64,000 nt of DNA from Asparagopsis taxiformis. Its lineage: Eukaryota; Rhodophyta; Florideophyceae; Bonnemaisoniales; Bonnemaisoniaceae. The stretch covers positions 1 through 64,000 of the forward strand of contig JALQPE010002272.1 of assembly GCA_030407315.1 (NCBI GenBank), written 5' to 3'. The notes under the pieces were generated by a model, which saw only the letters and a program-made list of their open reading frames with translations, was not told the DNA's origin and did no database searches. Shown piece after piece: positions 20,839 through 30,890 of this stretch (the first letter of the stretch is position 1; every line of letters starts with the position of its first letter). The position numbers and the translations under genes were made by a program.

Positions 20839-21420
20839 TTGCAATCAGTGGCAAGAGCGAAACGGACGTCGAACGACCCGCGCGTCGTACAGGAAAGAGA
20901 GGAAGCCGTGCAACGGCATTACGCGGCCCTTCGGACCGCGGAACAGGACCAGCCGGCCCCCGAGCGGGCAAGGCCATCAACGCCCGTTCTATCGCAGAAC
21001 TGGGCCCACCTCGCGGACCACCCGCCAAATTCGGACCCCATAGTCCGAACAAAGCCCCCTACTAAGCATCCAAACCGACGCGAATTACAGTTGATGCCAC
21101 TGGCTGCCTCTGTAAATACACTCCGCGTAGCAACTTCAAAAATCACAAAAAAACAGAAACCAAAAGCGCAACACATCTGTGCTACGTGTGAGATACAGCT
21201 GTCCTCAGCTTACCAACTACGTACCCACCAAAACGGTGCCAAGCATAAACGAGTAATTGCAGCAATTGAAGCCAAGAAAAACAATTACTACCCCTGCTCA
21301 CTGTGCAACTTACAGTTCAAGACCCTCAACGACGCAGAAACGCACAAATTTTCGCGTGGACATCAGCAGAAGGAACGCGAATCTCGTAACGCCAAGTACC
21401 TAGAGAAGTTGGACCAATAA
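20839..21420 (+). CDS. zinc-finger ORF in the copia leader
   Basis: This ORF (193 codons counted from a TTG) sits between the 5' LTR and gag and is not part of the standard copia gene set. Its C-terminal half contains two U1/matrin-like zinc fingers of the pattern C-x2-C-x12-H-x5-H: the first from CATC (about residue 116), the second from CSLC (about residue 152). Basic linkers follow each finger. Fingers of this type bind double-stranded RNA or occur in splicing and ribosome-assembly proteins. The N-terminal half is Arg/Pro-rich and disordered. The frame is open back to a stop at 20815-20817 without an ATG; the first in-frame ATG is about 21091, which would still include both fingers. It ends 97 bases before gag. 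It may be a captured host exon or an accessory nucleic-acid-binding protein. Confidence 0.65.
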   Translation: MQSVARAKRTSNDPRVVQEREEAVQRHYAALRTAEQDQPAPERARPSTPVLSQNWAHLADHPPNSDPIVRTKPPTKHPNRRELQLMPLAASVNTLRVATSKITKKQKPKAQHICATCEIQLSSAYQLRTHQNGAKHKRVIAAIEAKKNNYYPCSLCNLQFKTLNDAETHKFSRGHQQKERESRNAKYLEKLDQ

Positions 21421-21517
21421 AATTTGATCTCTCTAGAAAGCCACTAATTCTAGATTATCTCCCCAAACATTGGTTCAACAAACTTGAAGTACTGTTACAC
21501 TGTAGTGATACACTATC

Positions 21518-22999
21518 ATGGCTCCGTCACAAGACAAGATCAAGTCTACCCTGATAGACTACAACCCAATCTCGTCAGCCCATAATGCCATTAAGTCATC
21601 CATGAGTGTCGTCATTCTAGCTCAACCACAACCCTCAAGCGAGGACGCTATCCAGGACTTACGACAGGACTTACCACCTGAAGTCCTGTACAGCCATGAA
21701 GCGTTAAGTGGTCCCCACACACTCCATCGCATCTTGCGTGACTACTTGGTCTCGATGGGATTTCAATACCGACAGCATCCTAAAAGCAATAGAGTCGTAT
21801 ACGGTCTACCAGCCACTCTATACGACCAAAGACAAGATCAAGAGAGTGCTCTTGCTAACATCGAGAGTCTTCACCATCGACCCCCCTCGCAGAGCTCGCA
21901 AGGAAACGAGACCCAAAGTAGTTACATTGCGGACGGTCCCTCTCGAAACCTAGCCCACAACATGGCTATTCGATTTAAGAGCACCGAAAAATTCAGCGGG
22001 AAGTTAGGTGAAAGTATCACCGAGCACATAAACAACTATCTCGAAGTAGCCAACGAGTACGGTTTAGACCACGGTGAGAAGTTCCTATTCTTCCACCACA
22101 TCTTCGATGGGGAAGCAAAAAGGTTCTACCGAACCAAGGTACTCGTCATTGTCGACGACTTCGCATCCGCTTGTCAGATGATGCAAGAAGAGTTTAATAA
22201 CATCACTAGGCAAAACAGGGTACGAAAATACCTGCAGAGTTTGCGACTCAACAGCATCATCAAGAGCCGAAACTGCTCCATAGCCGAAGGCTTGGAAGAA
22301 CTCCGCGAAACTATCACACGGTACTCTCCTCAAGGACCAATGACACACAGGTCAGAAGAAGACAAAGTCGACTATCTGTATAAAGCCGTCGTCGGTTCCA
22401 GCTGGGCACGAAATGCTCTAGCATCCTCCCAATCATCAAACCCCCCTTGGGACTTTCAACAACTCTATACAGCACTGGATGCAGCTTGGTTACAAGAACA
22501 GGAAGAAACGGAAGCTCGACGCCGTGACAACCACAGCCAATTCCGAGAACAAACTTCTGGGATACACTACCAAGGACAAGGAACATATGGCAGACCTCGA
22601 AAGCCTAGATCTAAGTCCTCTATTCCAAATAAGCCCCTAAATACTTCTGGGATGAACAATTCTGCTGGAAGAAATGGTATTGATCGTTTCGGAAACCCTC
22701 GAACCTGTCACAACTGCGGCAGTAAGGATCACTTCATCAAAGACTGCGATCAACGACCAAACATCGTACAAAACGTCGCCGGGATGATCTCGAAGAACCC
22801 AAACCGCACAAAACAGATTCTCTTTGAGCTCTCAATCCAAACAGAAGAAGCTTTGTTTAGAAATCAGGACGATGAGAGATTTAACGCCTTCTTCGCTACA
22901 GAGAACAACGAATCAACCAGCGAAGAAGAGTCGAATAATGATGAGCAGACAAACTTCTACAATTTCGAGCCAGATTCTGTTGACCCTGAGGATTTTTAA
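21518..22999 (+). CDS. copia Gag with CCHC zinc knuckle
   Basis: Gag packages the element RNA. The 493-residue protein starts at a clear ATG in a purine-rich context. A disordered N-terminus of about 145 residues precedes a helical capsid-like region (about 150-330), a basic linker, and one zinc knuckle CHNCGSKDHFIKDC (about residue 397, C-x2-C-x4-H-x4-C). The tail is acidic and rich in Asn and Glu. Gag ends with TAA at 22997-22999, preceded by a run of five T. The protease-pol frame lies at -1 and overlaps the gag end, so a -1 ribosomal slip on that T-run would make Gag-Pol. The gene itself shows no break. Confidence 0.9.
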   Translation: MAPSQDKIKSTLIDYNPISSAHNAIKSSMSVVILAQPQPSSEDAIQDLRQDLPPEVLYSHEALSGPHTLHRILRDYLVSMGFQYRQHPKSNRVVYGLPATLYDQRQDQESALANIESLHHRPPSQSSQGNETQSSYIADGPSRNLAHNMAIRFKSTEKFSGKLGESITEHINNYLEVANEYGLDHGEKFLFFHHIFDGEAKRFYRTKVLVIVDDFASACQMMQEEFNNITRQNRVRKYLQSLRLNSIIKSRNCSIAEGLEELRETITRYSPQGPMTHRSEEDKVDYLYKAVVGSSWARNALASSQSSNPPWDFQQLYTALDAAWLQEQEETEARRRDNHSQFREQTSGIHYQGQGTYGRPRKPRSKSSIPNKPLNTSGMNNSAGRNGIDRFGNPRTCHNCGSKDHFIKDCDQRPNIVQNVAGMISKNPNRTKQILFELSIQTEEALFRNQDDERFNAFFATENNESTSEEESNNDEQTNFYNFEPDSVDPEDF

Positions 23000-25257
23000 G
23001 TGGAGACAGTACTCACCTTCGTTCTCGCGACAAACGGCGCACAGACGACACTGCTCTCCAGAAAATCTGGTGTGATATTGAAACCCCAAACGAGCAAAAT
23101 ACCTCGCCTACCTTCCATGGAAAGGTCTTTGCTCCAAACATTTTTTCATCTAAACCTAACGACGGGACCAAATGGAATGGAGCCTTCATAGACACCGGAG
23201 CTCAACGTACTGTCATAGGCAAACCCCAAGCTCTCGCGTATTGTCGATTCACAGGTGTCAAATTTAAACCACGGAAAAATGGAAACTTTTACCGCTTCGG
23301 AGAAGACTTACAACAATCACTTGGCTTTATCGAAATTAGGATACCTTCACCAAATGGAAGTTTTATTCCCCTAAATGTGGACGTTGTACGTGCCGATGTA
23401 CCCCTGTTGATCGGACTCGATGTCCTGGACAACTTTAAGATGACAGTTGATACTGTCAACAATGTTCTTAGGTGCCCTCACATGGGATGGGAAATACCAT
23501 TGTGTCGAAAATATGGGCATGTCTATCTAGAGTGGAGTCTAATACATAACAATCTCTTCACTAAGAATGAGCTCATCAAACTGCATAGAGGTTTTCAACA
23601 TCCTCCAGATGAGAAGCTCTTGAACCTAATCAAGCGCGCCCGACCCAGTGAATGTACTGAAGAAACTACGAATATGCTCCGAAGAGTTTCCGAAAATTGT
23701 GACACATGTCAAAGAATCTCTCAAGCCCCGATGCGATTCAAAGTGACACTACCGTCCGAAAAAGATCTCGTGTTCGGAGAAGAGCTCTCAATGGACCTCA
23801 TGTTCATAGACGGAAACGCAATCTTGCACGTAGTGGACACTGCAACAAGGTTTTCTTCAGCCACCTTCCTTGATTCGAATGGATCTGAATATGGACAGAC
23901 TGCATATGGAGTCTGGCTAGCATTCCTGGAATGCTGGTGTACGTTGTATACTGGCTACCCCAATAGACTAAGAACTGACTACGGGTCAATTTTTACTTCC
24001 CCTAAGTGGAAAGAGCTTACCAATGAGAACGGAATCCAGCTGCGAATCTCCGGAATCGAAGCTCACAACTCGCTTGGAATCGGGGAGCGACTCCATGACC
24101 CACTTCGTCGAATTTACCGAAAAATACGAAAAGATGCGACCGGCACAAACCAACAGACAGCGCTTCGACTCACCTTAAAAGCAATGAATGATACAATGGG
24201 AGAAAACGGACTAGTTCCATCCCTATTAGTTTTCGGGATTATTCCCAGGTTTCCTGTCATCAGCAGTCAACTTCCAGCTCAATCCGAACGGATGGAAGTA
24301 TTAGCCATGGCTCAACGCGAAATGAACACTATCATTGCCAAAAGGAGAATCATTACCGCTCTCACAAAAAACATACCTTCTGCATCTGATCGTTTTTACT
24401 CGATCGACGATGAAGTACTTGTCTACCGCGAGAAAGAAAAGGAATGGGTTGGACCCTATCGAGTAGTATTCATTGACGGAAAGATGATTACTATACAAAA
24501 TCCAGAACGAACCTATGAAGGCACGTTCAGCTCTCAGCAGATAAAACCATACTTGAGAGACGAAGGGACTGAGGAGAAAGGACCTGACTCTCTCAGCGTT
24601 TTATACCAAATGCTAAAGCCATTTCGACTATCCCCAGAAAGCGGTTCCCAAGAGCATCCTATCCAAATTACAGAAATCATCAAACATGGAGACCCTCGAG
24701 AGTCTGAATTCGATGACGCAAAAAGAGAAGAGATCCAAGGACTCATTGAACGCGGAACATGGGAAATTGTCCCCAAATCATCCGTTCAAGAGGGAGCTAA
24801 TATCCTTGGAGGAAGATTCGTACTCACTATCAAAGACGTTGGAACTGATAAACAAAGACGTAAAGCACGTTATGTTGTACAGGGCTATCGGGACCGCATG
24901 AAGACGTCACTCGTCCACGATACCTCTACTGCTAAACAATCTTCTGTCAAAATACTTGTCGGAATATCAGCGATATATGGATTCCGAATATTTTCCATAG
25001 ATGTTACTCAAGCCTACCTGCAGAGCTCCGAAAATCTGAAACGGGAAATTTACGTCAAGCCTTCTCGAGAATTTAAACTCCATGATGGAGAACTACTTAA
25101 ATTACGAAAACCCCTATATGGACTTCCCGATAGTGGTGACTATTGGGGAAGAACTATCTCTGACCACCTTACCAACGTCTTGGGTATGAAAAAAACAATT
25201 GGAGATGAAGCCTTCTTCTATAAGCTTCGCAATAATATCTCCATGGATTATGCGTAA
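22999..25257 (+). pseudogene. copia Pol part 1: protease, integrase, N-terminal reverse transcriptase
   Basis: The frame is continuous from the gag end. It shows an aspartic protease motif FIDTGAQRT (about 23185), a zinc-binding integrase N-domain (H-x4-H near 23590-23605 and CDTC near 23700), the integrase core acids MDLMF, RTDYG and the Glu of GIEAHN, then the start of copia reverse transcriptase (WEIVPK, GRFVLTIK, FSIDVTQAYLQ, KPLYGL). It ends at a TAA at 25255-25257, only a few codons before the catalytic YVDD. The YVDD is encoded 10 or so bases further on in the -1 frame. A one-base deletion near 25230 explains this. As it stands this copy cannot make a full reverse transcriptase. Confidence 0.85.
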
Positions 25258-25955
25258 CTTATGTGGACGACTTACTTCAAACAGGTGATGAATCATTTTC
25301 AGAATCTTCGAAAGCGACTGAGAAAATATTTCAATGCCGAGAACGAGAATGGGATACCGTTCAATTTGCCGGCGTCGAAATCAAGTCTAGTAGAGACGAA
25401 AAACAGATTCACCAAAGTACCTATATCCACAAACTTACTAAGATTAGTGAGGAAGCTTCATTTCAAGAATACAGATCACTCCGAGCCCAACTTGCGTGGA
25501 CAACACATACCAGACCGGACATCACTTGTGCTGTAGCTTTAGCTACACAAGTTACAGAAGAAAATTTCAACGAGAAAAGGAAGGATCACATCAAATCCTT
25601 GAACGCTGTCCTAACTCATCTATGTAAACTTAGGAACCTTCCTTTGCGTTATCCGAAACTAGAAAGAAAGGACTTGAGACTTCAAGTATATTCAGATGCA
25701 TCCTATGGAAGCAATTATGACGGATCGTCGCAGATCGGATTCATCGTCTTCTTAGCAGACGATACAAATCGATGCCAACCGCTGTATTGGACTTCACATA
25801 AATCCAAACGGGTGTCTAGATCAGTACTTGGAAGCGAAACAATGGCGTTTGCTGACGCCTTCGACTTCAGTTATGCGCTGAAATATGATCTCGAACGCAT
25901 ACTGGGACTGACTATTCCGATCATTATGCTTACTGACAGTTTATCCCTTTTTTGA
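25239..25955 (+). pseudogene. copia Pol part 2: C-terminal reverse transcriptase and RNase H
   Basis: In the shifted frame the catalytic motif YVDDLLQTGD starts at about 25257, followed by the thumb region (AQLAWTTHTRPD) and RNase H with YSDASYGS (first Asp), the Glu in GSETMAFADA, and LTDS. The frame ends at TGA after LTDSLSLF, at a run of six T (25946-25951). With five T the frame would run on as LFDVISKATATAEKRLMIDL, the normal copia sequence. So a one-base insertion here restores the original frame lost at 25230. Confidence 0.85.
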
Positions 25956-25956
25956 C

Positions 25957-26184
25957 GTGATCTCTAAAGCAACAGCAACTGCTGAGAAACGTTTAATGAT
26001 AGACCTGAAAGTAGTCCGAAATGCATATTCGTCCAGGGAAATGGAAAAGATATGCTTTATTCGGAGTGAATTCAATCCCGCTGATGCCCTTACAAAAATT
26101 TCAAAGTGCAGGATACTTGAAAACATATTACAGCTAGGAAAATTGGATCACCCAATCGAACAATGGGTAGATAGAACCCATTAG
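25957..26184 (+). pseudogene. copia Pol part 3: RNase H end
   Basis: The last 70 or so codons of RNase H and the Pol C-terminus, including the EKRLMIDL segment and FNPADALTK, are back in the same frame as part 1. They end at a natural stop 52 bases before the 3' LTR. A purine tract (GCGAAAAAAGAATTGGGAA, about 26218-26236) directly before the LTR is the likely second-strand primer site. Confidence 0.8.
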
Positions 26185-26236
26185 ATATTGAGAAAATTAT
26201 TTACGAAGATTTGTTGAGCGAAAAAAGAATTGGGAA

Positions 26237-26719
26237 TGTCAGAAATCTTCAAGCCACTGTAAACAGTACAAGTTACTGTAATGAAATTTTCTGGACTAAT
26301 ACTCGCTACAACAAATTGCTCAGACTTCATGGCAGAGATCATTTCTAAACGTCTAAGTGTCGGCAAGGGTGGAGGTTTGTGGTGTAGAGTGAAGGCAGAT
26401 AGAGCATATAAAGAACTCCAGGTAGAGCCAACTCGGAGATAGAAAACACACAACAAGCACACCCAGCAACACAATAAAAGGAGCACAAGCTCAATTCTAC
26501 TGGCAAATCACACGCGACCGCGTTTGCCTCGATCAGACATATTCGCGAACGCGAGGCTCTGACCGGTTATCATTTGTTTCACCCGAGAAACACCAAATTG
26601 CCCGACCTTTCTCAACCATACTCGCCCACTCTGGAATTAACATTGCAACACCAGGACGAAATCTATCAACAATCATTGGAACTTTCAAATAATTTCGGAA
26701 AACACTAAGGCTCACGACA
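26237..26719 (+). repeat. copia 3' LTR
   Basis: The sequence appears identical to 20100-20582 over 483 bp. It is preceded by the purine tract and followed by the target duplication CAAAT. After 26724 the interrupted Harbinger-like sequence resumes. Confidence 0.93.
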
Positions 26720-26867
26720 CAAATGGTCGATCTGTGATGATTCAATCTGCAATTATTCAAGTGTTATGTTTTAGATCAATTTTCTAGGATTTTTTGAAAT
26801 GAACATATTATATAGTCGCTTTCTAAATATTTACTTTAAAAGCCATTATTTGATCAAGAGGTCTACT

Positions 26868-27520
26868 GTATGACAATGCTAACAGAACATTGCTCACGTA
26901 ATGCAGAATTCTGCTGCTCCGTAAATCCTAAATTGTTAATTTAGTTGGTTGCAAGAAAAGAGTATGTGGCATGCTGCGTGGCCGTTGTCAGTTTGTGACT
27001 TGTTCGGAAGCTCATAAAATAGATTGGATGCCTGATTGCACACGATTCACCGGGCCAGAACACCCATTTCTCGCATAATCTATTTCAATCTTTGGCAATT
27101 CTCGCACTACACCTGTATACATGTGCACGGAGCAGCGCGTGTATACACAACTTGTAATGTATTGACATTGCTCCACTCTGCCGCCCATGAGCAAGTCAAC
27201 ACCCCCTCTACTTCACACGAAGACGTCAACCATTCTCATCAAACGAATGACACCTCGTCACATACACCTGCATGCTCCACACACCCCAATTTGCGCACAT
27301 CGCTGTGCATGCACACCGCGAAGTATACAAAGCGATGGCATGGTAGGTTGCCAAACATAGTGTACGAATTACCATTGGTTGCGTTTGGTGAAATGGCCGT
27401 CGCATAGCCACTTAAACGCCATGTTTACGATAGCACCACTCGCTATGCATTCGCCCGTTTTGCACGCTCTGGGCGTCCTGCCTGTTGACAACACCGTCCA
27501 AAACACAGCACACATGTGCC
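26868..27520. other. intergenic, no gene seen
   Basis: This stretch follows the Harbinger-like right end. The first 75 bp, up to CCGTAAATCCTA near 26932, match 29895-29961 and belong to the old repeat into which the transposon inserted. The rest shows no supportable gene and leads into the promoter side of the ORF at 27521. Confidence 0.5.
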
Positions 27521-28384
27521 ATGCCTCTTGACGCTCAATCGACGGTTGTCAACAACCCAAACCCGTTTGCCAACCACTATAAAGAACCTGTGTACAACGC
27601 CCCAAGCATCTCATCCAATGTTCACCACATCCCACAATTCACCATCGCAATGTACCAAGACCAAGACAGCTTCAGCTCAGATGCCAACGAGCAAATTCGT
27701 CTAAACCCTCGTATCCAAATCTGCAAATCAAGAGCACGCAGCAGTGCTGAAATAGAGCACAAAATTCTGACCGAGAACAAAAAAAGGACCAAGCCAAATG
27801 CCCCGACCAGGGTCACTAACAGAAGACAAGCAAGCAACAAACGCAGTGCAGAGATCTGCCGCATCGCCGACAAGTTTTACACGGATAATCTCGAAAAGGA
27901 AATCAGTCGAGATGAAAGCATCTCAAGGAACACTCTTTCTGCCATGTCTCGAATGCAAGCCGAAATGTGTGCTATGAGAAACCGCATCGAACAATTGAAG
28001 TGCATCGAACGGAATACAATGCCACAGTCGTGGTTGCATGACAACCTGATTCCGTGTGATGAAATGCCTGACTCGGATGCTAACGTTGATTTGATAGACT
28101 GTGAGTTAGATGCACATGAATTCGAAGAGGGCGATGATAAGTGCACTTCTGACCCTGTGACATTTTGCACCAATGAACGATGCATCGATTTGAACATGAA
28201 GATTATGGAAGAGGACACGACATGGTTTACAAGGCAACGACGGGCAGAACGGGTGATTCAACGAGAGGTACACACTCCGATTGCGCAGATAGAGTGTTGT
28301 CCGCCAAAGAGAACAAACAACAGATCTCCTGTGTCCATCTTCGGAACAGCCCATATTGACATCCCTATATTCCCCTGCCTATAA
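27521..28384 (+). CDS. hypothetical protein with basic segment and helical region
   Basis: An uninterrupted frame of 287 codons starts at ATG 27521; upstream codons are open only to a TTG at 27485. The family is not recognised. A basic segment (KKRTKPN through NRRQASNKR, about residues 83-110) precedes a long helix with many charged residues and several Met (about 112-165). This is superficially like a bZIP arrangement but lacks the canonical N-x7-R and leucine register. The C-terminal half is acidic with several Cys. There is no transmembrane segment or signal peptide. It lies between transposon debris on both sides, so it may be a host orphan gene or a remnant of an unlisted element. Frame length and composition favour real coding sequence, but only moderately. 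Confidence 0.45.
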   Translation: MPLDAQSTVVNNPNPFANHYKEPVYNAPSISSNVHHIPQFTIAMYQDQDSFSSDANEQIRLNPRIQICKSRARSSAEIEHKILTENKKRTKPNAPTRVTNRRQASNKRSAEICRIADKFYTDNLEKEISRDESISRNTLSAMSRMQAEMCAMRNRIEQLKCIERNTMPQSWLHDNLIPCDEMPDSDANVDLIDCELDAHEFEEGDDKCTSDPVTFCTNERCIDLNMKIMEEDTTWFTRQRRAERVIQREVHTPIAQIECCPPKRTNNRSPVSIFGTAHIDIPIFPCL

Positions 28385-29793
28385 GGCCAAAACCTCTTCA
28401 TTCCAGACCTGTATTATATCATTGCAGTTGTATGTATATATATTTTTCATTGTAAAGCGTCATGGTCGAAAATCATATCTCCAACAGAGCCACGATTTTG
28501 TAATTATCATACGAATTTTCACGACCTAAGTGCCGTCGTCGACATGCAATGGACTTGTTGACAACTTCATCGCGAGCAAGTATTATCGACTACGCACCCC
28601 ATAGTTATTTGGCTAGATTGGTATCTCGCAGCGCTTATAAGACGCACCTTTCGCGCATGCGGACAGTCGTAGTTAGCGCCAGAACTGCTGGCTACGCAGC
28701 TCAGAGCTAGATTTCTGGCTCAAAAAAGCCTCGGTCTCTACGTTGATGGTTTCATGTCGTACGCTCTCACAATCCATCAGGCAGCTTGTAGCGACAGTCA
28801 TGTCACATGCCAATGCAGGTACAGCTATATTCAAGTCGTAGACGTCTCGACGTTGATGGCGCCTCTACAGCACGAGTACTCGCTGCAAAGCATATATGCT
28901 GGACGACGGCGCACGTTGTTGAAGTTGCATGTCTGACCTCGGTTTTGTTTGTCCCCCATCAATAACCGAATTTGCAGAAGCAACGACAAAGGTTATTGGA
29001 ACACAAATGCCCTTTACGCGCTGGCGCGCGCTTCGCGTGCGTGAATCTGATGCACCGAAGTTCTGTTTGCCCGAGCAGGCAGGTCTTAGCTCGCAATCCA
29101 CCAGTAGATTCCCATTCCTAGATACCCATACACCCTCACATACTATGGTAGTTTAGCATGTCCTCATAAGTACCGTATTCGCATCTCTATCTAGGCTTGG
29201 ATACACTTTTACAGGACTGGATTATAGTGTAGCAAGGAAAAAAATGAGAACACGTGTACACGATACTGCCCTACAGTGTAAAGGACCTGCGCCAAACTAA
29301 TCGCTCCATGTGGGTCAGTTGTTGTGGACCGAAGGTCTTGTTAGCACTAAACTCACTTTCGAGGAAATTTACAGTGAAAGTTGTGAGGCAAGACCCAACA
29401 CGTGTGCCTCAGATGCAGCTATGCTGCTTGCCTGCCTGGCATATCCTGAACAAGGAAATCGCTAATCATGCGGAAGCATGTGTCTGAGCTGGGTGAGCAA
29501 ATTATAACTGCTCAAGGTGCTCACATGTTTGCAACAGTCAAATTCAGTTTGTGGTCTCCATTGCAGCAGTAGATGCGATAGCAGCTATGTCTAGGTAGGA
29601 AGCACGTGGACAAATAACCCGCCATCGAAAAGTAATCATCAATTTCAGATGATGGACTCAACGGTCGTGATGGCGTCAGCATGGATGATGTGAATGTTCA
29701 AGTGTAATTCAAAAGTATTAACAGACTATCGGAACTAAAGCATCAGAGCGTTTCAGGCGTACTTTTCGAACGACACGTCGCGCGACCTGTCTG

Positions 29794-29812
29794 TACCCCT
29801 CTGAGGGGTACC
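29794..29812. repeat. 9-bp-arm palindrome in a GC-rich hairpin
   Basis: GTACCCCTC, one base, then GAGGGGTAC. A similar but shorter CTACCCTCGAGGGTA palindrome with a related downstream sequence occurs near 54431, so the hairpin may be part of a dispersed small repeat. Confidence 0.6.
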
Positions 29813-29814
29813 AC

Positions 29815-29961
29815 CGTCCACCCGGACCATACACAGGTCTACCTTTACCGTACGCAAATCAGTTCATATTTGAGTCGTTTCTGAATTTCTACATGTATTG
29901 TAAGAATATGCCTACAGAAAGTTGTTCAATACAGAATTTTGCTGGTCCGTAAATCCTATAT
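29815..29961 (+). repeat. unoccupied relative of the Harbinger insertion site
   Basis: The first part resembles 17900-18047 (GGACCATRCACAGG, then CTGAATTTCTRCAT). The second part resembles 26865-26932 (CAGAATTYTGCTG, then CCGTAAATCCTA). The two parts are contiguous here, where the transposon sits between them in the other copy. It is a diverged copy of an older repeat. Confidence 0.65.
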
Positions 29962-30890
29962 TTCGCGATTTGTGCATTTCACAAAGTGAGAATTGTGTTT
30001 CCCCGAGCCGCCCTCACACCACCGAAACAGATACTTTGGTATGGATTTCGGGAGCCAATCAGCGGTCGAAGAAATTTGTTAGCATGCCAAGTGGCACAGA
30101 AAGATACCGAATTGTAGACATTTATTTTGCTGCAAAAGTAGATATGACAGTCAGTACTGGTAGCTTACATGTTGGGCGCCTACAAGTTGTAGATAGGTCC
30201 CCAACCACTTTCTGAACCGAACTAGTCCTCATCGGCCTGCTGTTGAAAATCCCTATCGTGTTCGAGGTCCCTCCTCACGTGCTGTCATGCAAAGGTAATA
30301 ATAGATTAAATGCAACAAGTAATTTAATTGGATCGCCGACGAACAGTCCCATGGTAGGGAAGCCTGGAAGCCTTGCACACAGACATGAACCACCGGGCGC
30401 TACCAGTCTTGAATTTCCGTTGTTGTACAGTAATGTACAGTGGCACCCGACAGGTATCATGCTTGCGTGCTAGCATCCGCCTCCCCGTAACAGGATGCTC
30501 ATCCAAAGCTAACATCGATAATGCAGCACAAAATCAAACTCTACTAAGAGAACAAAACTACAGTGGTGTCGAGCTCAGAGCTCAATGCTTCACAGCTTTA
30601 CTGAACTGCTGCCATAAACAAGCGTCGAATAAGGTGCACCGCGACACATATTCCACAGAATATCCTGCAGATCCCATACCGGTTTCTATAACACATTACA
30701 TTATTTCGCCCAACTCCGTAAGCTAGTTTGTGCAAAGAACGATAAGAAACTGATGCATCTTTGCACCTGAAACTTGGCAGAATTCCTGATTCCCTACTCA
30801 CAATGAAGATATGAAACTGAACACAACTTGAACTTCCGAAGTATATTCAATCACATGGCGCAGTCACAATTATTCGTATCCAACACATGA

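Larger units (their letters stand above)
20100..26719 (+). mobile_element. Ty1/copia-type LTR retrotransposon, recent insertion
   Basis: Two 483-bp LTRs (20100-20582 and 26237-26719), identical by eye, bound the element; CAAAT is duplicated on both sides (20095-20099 and 26720-26724). The target lies inside the 5' leader of the Harbinger-like copy 2. Order of parts: LTR, a zinc-finger ORF, gag with a CCHC knuckle, protease, integrase, reverse transcriptase, RNase H, purine tract, LTR. Integrase before reverse transcriptase defines the copia order. Identical LTRs imply a young insertion, yet pol has two frameshifts. Confidence 0.93.
18048..26864 (-). mobile_element. Harbinger-like DNA transposon copy 2, split by copia
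   Basis: The ends are AGACCTC... at 18048 and ...GAGGTCT at 26864, with 15 of the first 18 terminal bases matching in inverted orientation. ACT is duplicated outside both ends (18045-18047 and 26865-26867). Without the copia insertion the element is about 2.2 kb and carries one transposase gene on the minus strand. A diverged unoccupied relative of the joined flanks is visible near 29865-29955, which independently supports the ends. Three-base target duplications are typical of PIF/Harbinger elements, although the usual target is TWA. Confidence 0.85.
28385..30890. other. 2.5-kb region without a supportable gene
   Basis: Only short, unconvincing frames occur. A TATA-like element (TTATAAGA) near 28634 precedes no clear gene. 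The stretch contains the palindrome at 29794-29812 and the repeat relic at 29815-29961. The remainder looks like old non-coding or transposon-derived sequence. Confidence 0.5.
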
